The notes beneath the pieces are model-generated. The model had not been told where the DNA came from. It did not search any database and worked only from the letters and a program-made list of their open reading frames with translations. A stretch of DNA of 64,000 bases from JAHECQ01 sp963775125 (GTDB lineage: Bacteria; Actinomycetota; Acidimicrobiia; Acidimicrobiales; SZUA-35): contig CAVZHQ010000002.1 in NCBI GenBank assembly GCA_963775125.1, positions 930,001-994,000 on the forward strand. Reading direction: 5' to 3'. The position numbers and the translations under genes are program-made. This document shows, one piece after another, positions 60,931 to 64,000 of the stretch; position 1 is the stretch's first letter, and each line of letters begins with the position of its first letter.

Positions 60931-62696
60931 CTAGAGCGTCAGGTCCACCGAACCGCCGGGGCGATTGCGCCTGAACTCCCCAGCGACAACGGGGCGGTAG
61001 GGGGCCTCACTCGCATCTCGCCGTGGTTCCCCTCGGGCGTGGCCGCCAGAGTTTGGTTGCGCCGACGAGCCGCCGTGATCGCCCTGGTCTCGATGGCTGA
61101 CATCGACGGAGCTGTTCCCGAAGCCGGCATTGGACAGCTCAGACCGCAATCGTGCACTGTCGAACTCGAGTGTCCGTTGCGCAGCCGGATTGCTGGCAAC
61201 GACCTGGACGGTGACACCGCTATCGGTGGTCTGGACCCGAATCATCAGGTCCCCGAGCTCGGCGGGTCGGAGTCGGAGCCGGAGCTCGTGGCCGTCAGCC
61301 GTTGCGCGAACTCGGTGAAGTGCACGCTCGACCTGGTTCCACATCTGCTCGGCGAGCTCGTCGGGAAGTGGGGGGGTGGTGGAGGGGAGAGGCTCCGCTC
61401 GGTCGGTCACCGCAATCGTTCGGTACGTCCGGGTGTCCGGTGTCACGAAGATTCGTTCGATGGCACCGCGGATGTGGGTCTGCTGGTCATCGGAAGCACC
61501 GACCTCGGTCTGCCGGTCGCCGAGCGCAGGGCCCTCGATCGCCTCCTCTCGGTCCGAGGTCGGCGGGGACGTGACGAAGGGGACTGAGATGCCCGACGTG
61601 ACCGCGGTGACGGACGTGCTCGATGTGACGGAGGTATCGATCGGAGGCAGTGTGATGTCAGGCGCTGATGGGTTTCCTTGGCTCGCCTGGCTCGCCTGGC
61701 TCGCGTGGCTGCCTGGCTCGCCTGGCTCGCCTGGCTCGCCTGGCTCGCCTGGCTAGGAACGACGACCAGAGGGCGGGTGCTGGGGTCGATCGGGGCAGAG
61801 GCCGACGTGATCGGGTTGTGCGACTCCCCGGTGGTGTGGGCGCCGGAGTCGACTTGCGGTGCGCCGGCCGGGCCCTCCGGGCTCACGTGAGCGACTTCCG
61901 GTGCCCCGATCGGTTTCGCCGGAGCGGAACGAGGTCGGGCGGCGTCGGTCCCCTCGTGCTCAATAGGCTCGCGACTCGCTCGGCTGCCGGTCGTGTCGTC
62001 GGGTGGTAGCGCAGCCCGGGACAGCTCCACTTCGGTTGGGACCTCGAAGGATCGAGAGACCGGGACCTTGGTGTTGGACGATGCCGACGTATCCGCGTGA
62101 TCGTCGAGATGGGTCGTTGGCAGCGGAACGCTCCCGCTCGTGGCCACGGGTACCTCGGTACCCTTCGGTGCATCGGTCGTCGACCTGGCGAGATCGAAGT
62201 TCGCAACCTCGATGACCGGCGACGAGGCGGGCTGTTGATTGACCAGACCCGGGCTGGGCGATGGCTGCTGGGCCGCACCGGCCACGACCAGCTCCGCTGC
62301 CATCGGACCCGGGGGGCGCTCGAACCGAGTGGGCAGAGGAGCCGGCTCGTCCCCTCTCTCGATCTCCGGCTCGGACTCGACGTTCGAAGCAGTGACACCC
62401 TCCGCACTGCTCTCGAGCACGTGGTTCGGATCTGGCAGCTCCTTTGTCGGCCGACCGGCGTCGGTCGGCCAGAGGTCTGTCATCGGAGGCATCGGACTGG
62501 CTCCGGCACGGTTCAACGCGACGTCGGGCAAGGCGTCCTCAGCCGATGGAACGTGGTCGACGACGATGTCGAGCGTTCGTTGCGCCTGGTCGAGCGCCGG
62601 CGCAAACTCGGCCGTCGATTTGCTCGATGGCGTGCGAGGCACGGATTCCGATGGTGGCAGGTTCGGGGTCTGCAGTGGGAGGACGGAAGGAATCAT
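60931..62696 (-). CDS. fliK: Flagellar hook-length control protein FliK (one frame break)
   Basis: About 588 residues across a one-base deletion near 61710. The N-terminal 330 residues are low-complexity, Pro/Ser/Thr/Ala-rich, as usual for FliK. A run of SQA repeats (about 61676-61755) carries the frame break: in one frame it reads SQASQAS then Arg-rich nonsense, in the other SQGNPSAPDITLP and onward. The C-terminal Flg_hook domain is clear: LRLRLRPAELGDLMIRVQT, VTVQVVASNPAAQRTLEFDS and RLRSELSNAGF. FliK measures hook length and switches export specificity. ATG 62696 overlaps the transglycosylase stop as ATGA. Confidence 0.82.
61676..61755 (-). repeat. 9-base tandem repeat (SQA coding) in fliK with a missing base
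   Basis: Eight or nine copies of a 9-base unit reading CTCGCCTGG on the plus strand encode Ser-Gln-Ala on the minus strand. Between 61704 and 61715 one unit reads CGTGGCTGCC, one base short, which shifts the reading frame of fliK. Confidence 0.85.
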
Positions 62697-63382
62697 GCCC
62701 TGCCCCCCCAAGCCGCGAGAACTTTCGAGATGTACTGCTGGGTCTCCGTGAACGGCGGGACACCTCCGTGCCGCTGGACCGCACCTGGTCCGGCGTTGTA
62801 GGCCGCCAAGGCCTTTTCGATCGTGCCGAAACGCTCCAGATGGCTCGAGAGGTAGCGGGCTGCGCCCACGATGGCCGAGTCAGGATCGAGCGGGTTGACG
62901 CCGAGGCTGGCGGCGGTTGCAGGCATGAACTGCATCAAGCCTTGCGCGCCAGCCGGGCTCACAGCGTTTGGGTCGAATCCCGATTCGACTTGGGCAACGG
63001 CCTCGAGCAGTCCGGGCGGAAGGTTGTACCGCTCGGCGGCGGTCCGAAACGTGTCGGCCCATCGGTTCGCGGGTGCCGTTCCCTCCATCTGACCGGACGA
63101 GGCGACACCCGGGGACGACGGCGCTGTCGCGCCGCTGCCGTCGGCGAGGGAGGCCAAGACGACCGCTGCGTGCGCCCACGCCGCGGCCGGGCCGTCGAGA
63201 TCAGATGCGACGTCGGCGGACACCAAGGATCCTCCGGCCATTGCTCGGTCGTCGGTCTGGCGGGCAAGGACCGAGTCGAAACCCGCGTCGCGAGAAGTGG
63301 CCGGCGACGGATTGAGGTCGATGACGGATCGAATGGACGCGATCCGGGCACGTGTGGTGTCCAGGCCAGAGAGCATGGTCAC
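62693..63382 (-). CDS. Lytic transglycosylase (SLT domain), flagellar-cluster
   Basis: 229 residues. The N-terminal 95 residues are poorly conserved, without a clear signal peptide. The SLT domain (about 105-229) has the catalytic Glu in AVAQVESGFDPNAVSPAGAQ, GLMQFMPATAASLGV, AARYLSSHL and ALAAYNAGPGAVQRHGG. Such enzymes cut peptidoglycan glycan strands with formation of 1,6-anhydro ends so that the rod can pass. Its ATGA overlaps with fliJ and fliK show a translationally coupled operon. Whether it is exported by the flagellar system or the Sec pathway is not visible. Confidence 0.87.
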   Translation of the reverse strand: MTMLSGLDTTRARIASIRSVIDLNPSPATSRDAGFDSVLARQTDDRAMAGGSLVSADVASDLDGPAAAWAHAAVVLASLADGSGATAPSSPGVASSGQMEGTAPANRWADTFRTAAERYNLPPGLLEAVAQVESGFDPNAVSPAGAQGLMQFMPATAASLGVNPLDPDSAIVGAARYLSSHLERFGTIEKALAAYNAGPGAVQRHGGVPPFTETQQYISKVLAAWGGRA

Positions 63383-63829
63383 GCAGAGGCAGCGCTGAGG
63401 GCCGGCTCACGTCGCTCGCGTCCGGCGAATCGGCTGGACACGATGTCGCTGAGGTCGTGTTGCTCCCGCTTGATGCGGTCGTCGAGCTCTGCGTCGTTGA
63501 GTCGGGTGACCAAGCGCAGGAGGGCGTCTACCCGATGCCGCTGTTCGGTCCATGCGAAGCGGCGGGCCTCCAAATGGTCCAATGCCTGGTCGACGATGGC
63601 CTCGCGCTTCTTCGGCGAGGAGCCATCCGCTCTCGAGGAGGGCGCGGCCGAAGGCCAACGGCAGCTCTTCGGTGTTGTTCGCGATTGCCTCACACTGCAT
63701 CCATACAGACGCGAGCGAGGAACGTGCCTCGTCGAGTTCGCGCCCAGCGAGGGCGACGTCGCGCCTGGCGATCTGCTCGCTCTTCTCGGCGATGTGGGCA
63801 ACTCGCTGCAATCTCTTCAGACGTGTCAT
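63379..63829 (-). CDS. fliJ: FliJ-like flagellar export chaperone (one frame break)
   Basis: About 149 residues across a one-base insertion near 63615. The N-terminal coiled coil (MTRLKRLQRVAHIAEKSEQI, ARRDVALAGRELDEARSSLA) and, in the next frame, KKREAIVDQALDHLEARRFA, LNDAELDDRIKREQHDLSD are those of FliJ, the small soluble export-apparatus protein that activates FlhA and docks to FliI. Its position between fliI and fliK confirms the call. The stop overlaps the transglycosylase by 4 bases. The uncorrected ORFs are 63407-63829 and the shorter 63379-63801 frame. Confidence 0.75.
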
Positions 63830-63841
63830 GACGTGTGCCTT

Positions 63842-64000
63842 TCAGTTGGAAGTTGGCGCAAGGAGCTGGGCCAACCGGGATTTCGTTTCGGAGAGATCCG
63901 ATAGTTGATCGAGGCGCTGCTGCAGGAAGGCGGTGATGCCGGCGCCTCGAACGATTGCTTCATCGACGACGGCGTCCGCGCCGGCCTGGTACATGCCCAG
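63842..64000 (-). CDS. fliI: FliI C-terminal end (flagellum-specific ATPase), partial
   Basis: Only the last 52 residues are in the window, in one uninterrupted frame to TGA at 63842-63844. LGMYQAGADAVVDEAIVRGA and ITAFLQQRLDQLSDLSETKS match the C-terminal domain of FliI/SctN-type ATPases, which power or assist flagellar protein export together with FliH and FliJ. The gene continues beyond the right edge. 12 bases separate its stop from the fliJ start. Confidence 0.82.
   Translation of the reverse strand: MGMYQAGADAVVDEAIVRGAGITAFLQQRLDQLSDLSETKSRLAQLLAPTSN

Noticed and set aside
61676..61755. CRISPR-like repeat array
   Set aside because: Units are 9 bases, contiguous, without spacers, and encode Ser-Gln-Ala inside fliK.

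Overview
This is a GC-rich window from a flagellated actinobacterium. The fhaA-fhaB-pstP-rodA-pbpA-pknB / trpG-pabA / crgA order is the conserved actinobacterial envelope and division locus. F420-type luciferase-like enzymes, a DUF222-HNH gene, PAC2 and many acyl-CoA and TPP enzymes fit the same phylum. A hook/basal-body cluster in such a background suggests class Acidimicrobiia or a relative; that placement is inference, since no rRNA is present.

Layout. 1-7.4 kb: an SGNH hydrolase cut by the left edge, a sucrase/ferredoxin-like protein overlapping pheA, a divergent metallo-hydrolase, a coiled-coil protein, a secreted and membrane-anchored protein overlapping an OmpA-like protein, an rRNA/tRNA methyltransferase and an epoxide-hydrolase-like enzyme. 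7.4-14 kb: an HtrA-like lipoprotein, then an unusual three-gene operon (acyl-CoA-dehydrogenase-fold protein, PhnD-like protein without a signal peptide, TusA-like/ferritin-like fusion) divergent from a TPP enzyme. 14-16.2 kb: DUF222-HNH gene, small membrane protein, tRNA-Leu(CAG). 16.2-24.5 kb: the Ser/Thr phospho-signalling and cell-wall elongation locus. 24.5-31 kb: zinc-ribbon membrane protein, thiolase, GNAT enzyme, a large GGDEF-EAL sensor and a lipoprotein. 31-43 kb: enoyl-CoA hydratase with a 2-hydroxyacyl-CoA-lyase-like TPP enzyme, metallo-hydrolase, PAC2, AbiEi/DUF559-type protein, aroC, ferredoxin plus F420 oxidoreductase, a second OmpA/BON protein, FAH-family hydrolase and DoxX. 41.9-48 kb: class III aminotransferase, a fused HyuA-HyuB hydantoinase/oxoprolinase and a second F420 enzyme. 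48-58.9 kb: exported beta-propeller genes, a GrdB-like gene with an in-frame UGA, hydrolase, two SDRs, MFS, GH13, a small unknown gene and ParA. 59-64 kb: flgE, flgD, fliK, lytic transglycosylase, fliJ and the fliI end, all on the minus strand.

Two points matter most. First, the GrdB-like gene reads through an in-frame UGA at 51389-51391 into a conserved-looking PVCHQ segment. This makes a U-x-x-C redox motif, so it is a strong selenoprotein candidate. Second, three GC-rich palindromic elements with related sequence (around 48.1, 50.9 and 58.9 kb) look like an interspersed repeat family.

Caution: at least a dozen single-base frame changes interrupt otherwise intact genes, including pknB, flgE, fliK, fliJ, a TPP enzyme and an SDR. 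Several sit in short homopolymers. Consensus or assembly indels explain this better than pseudogenes, so the affected genes are annotated as single CDSs spanning the breaks.
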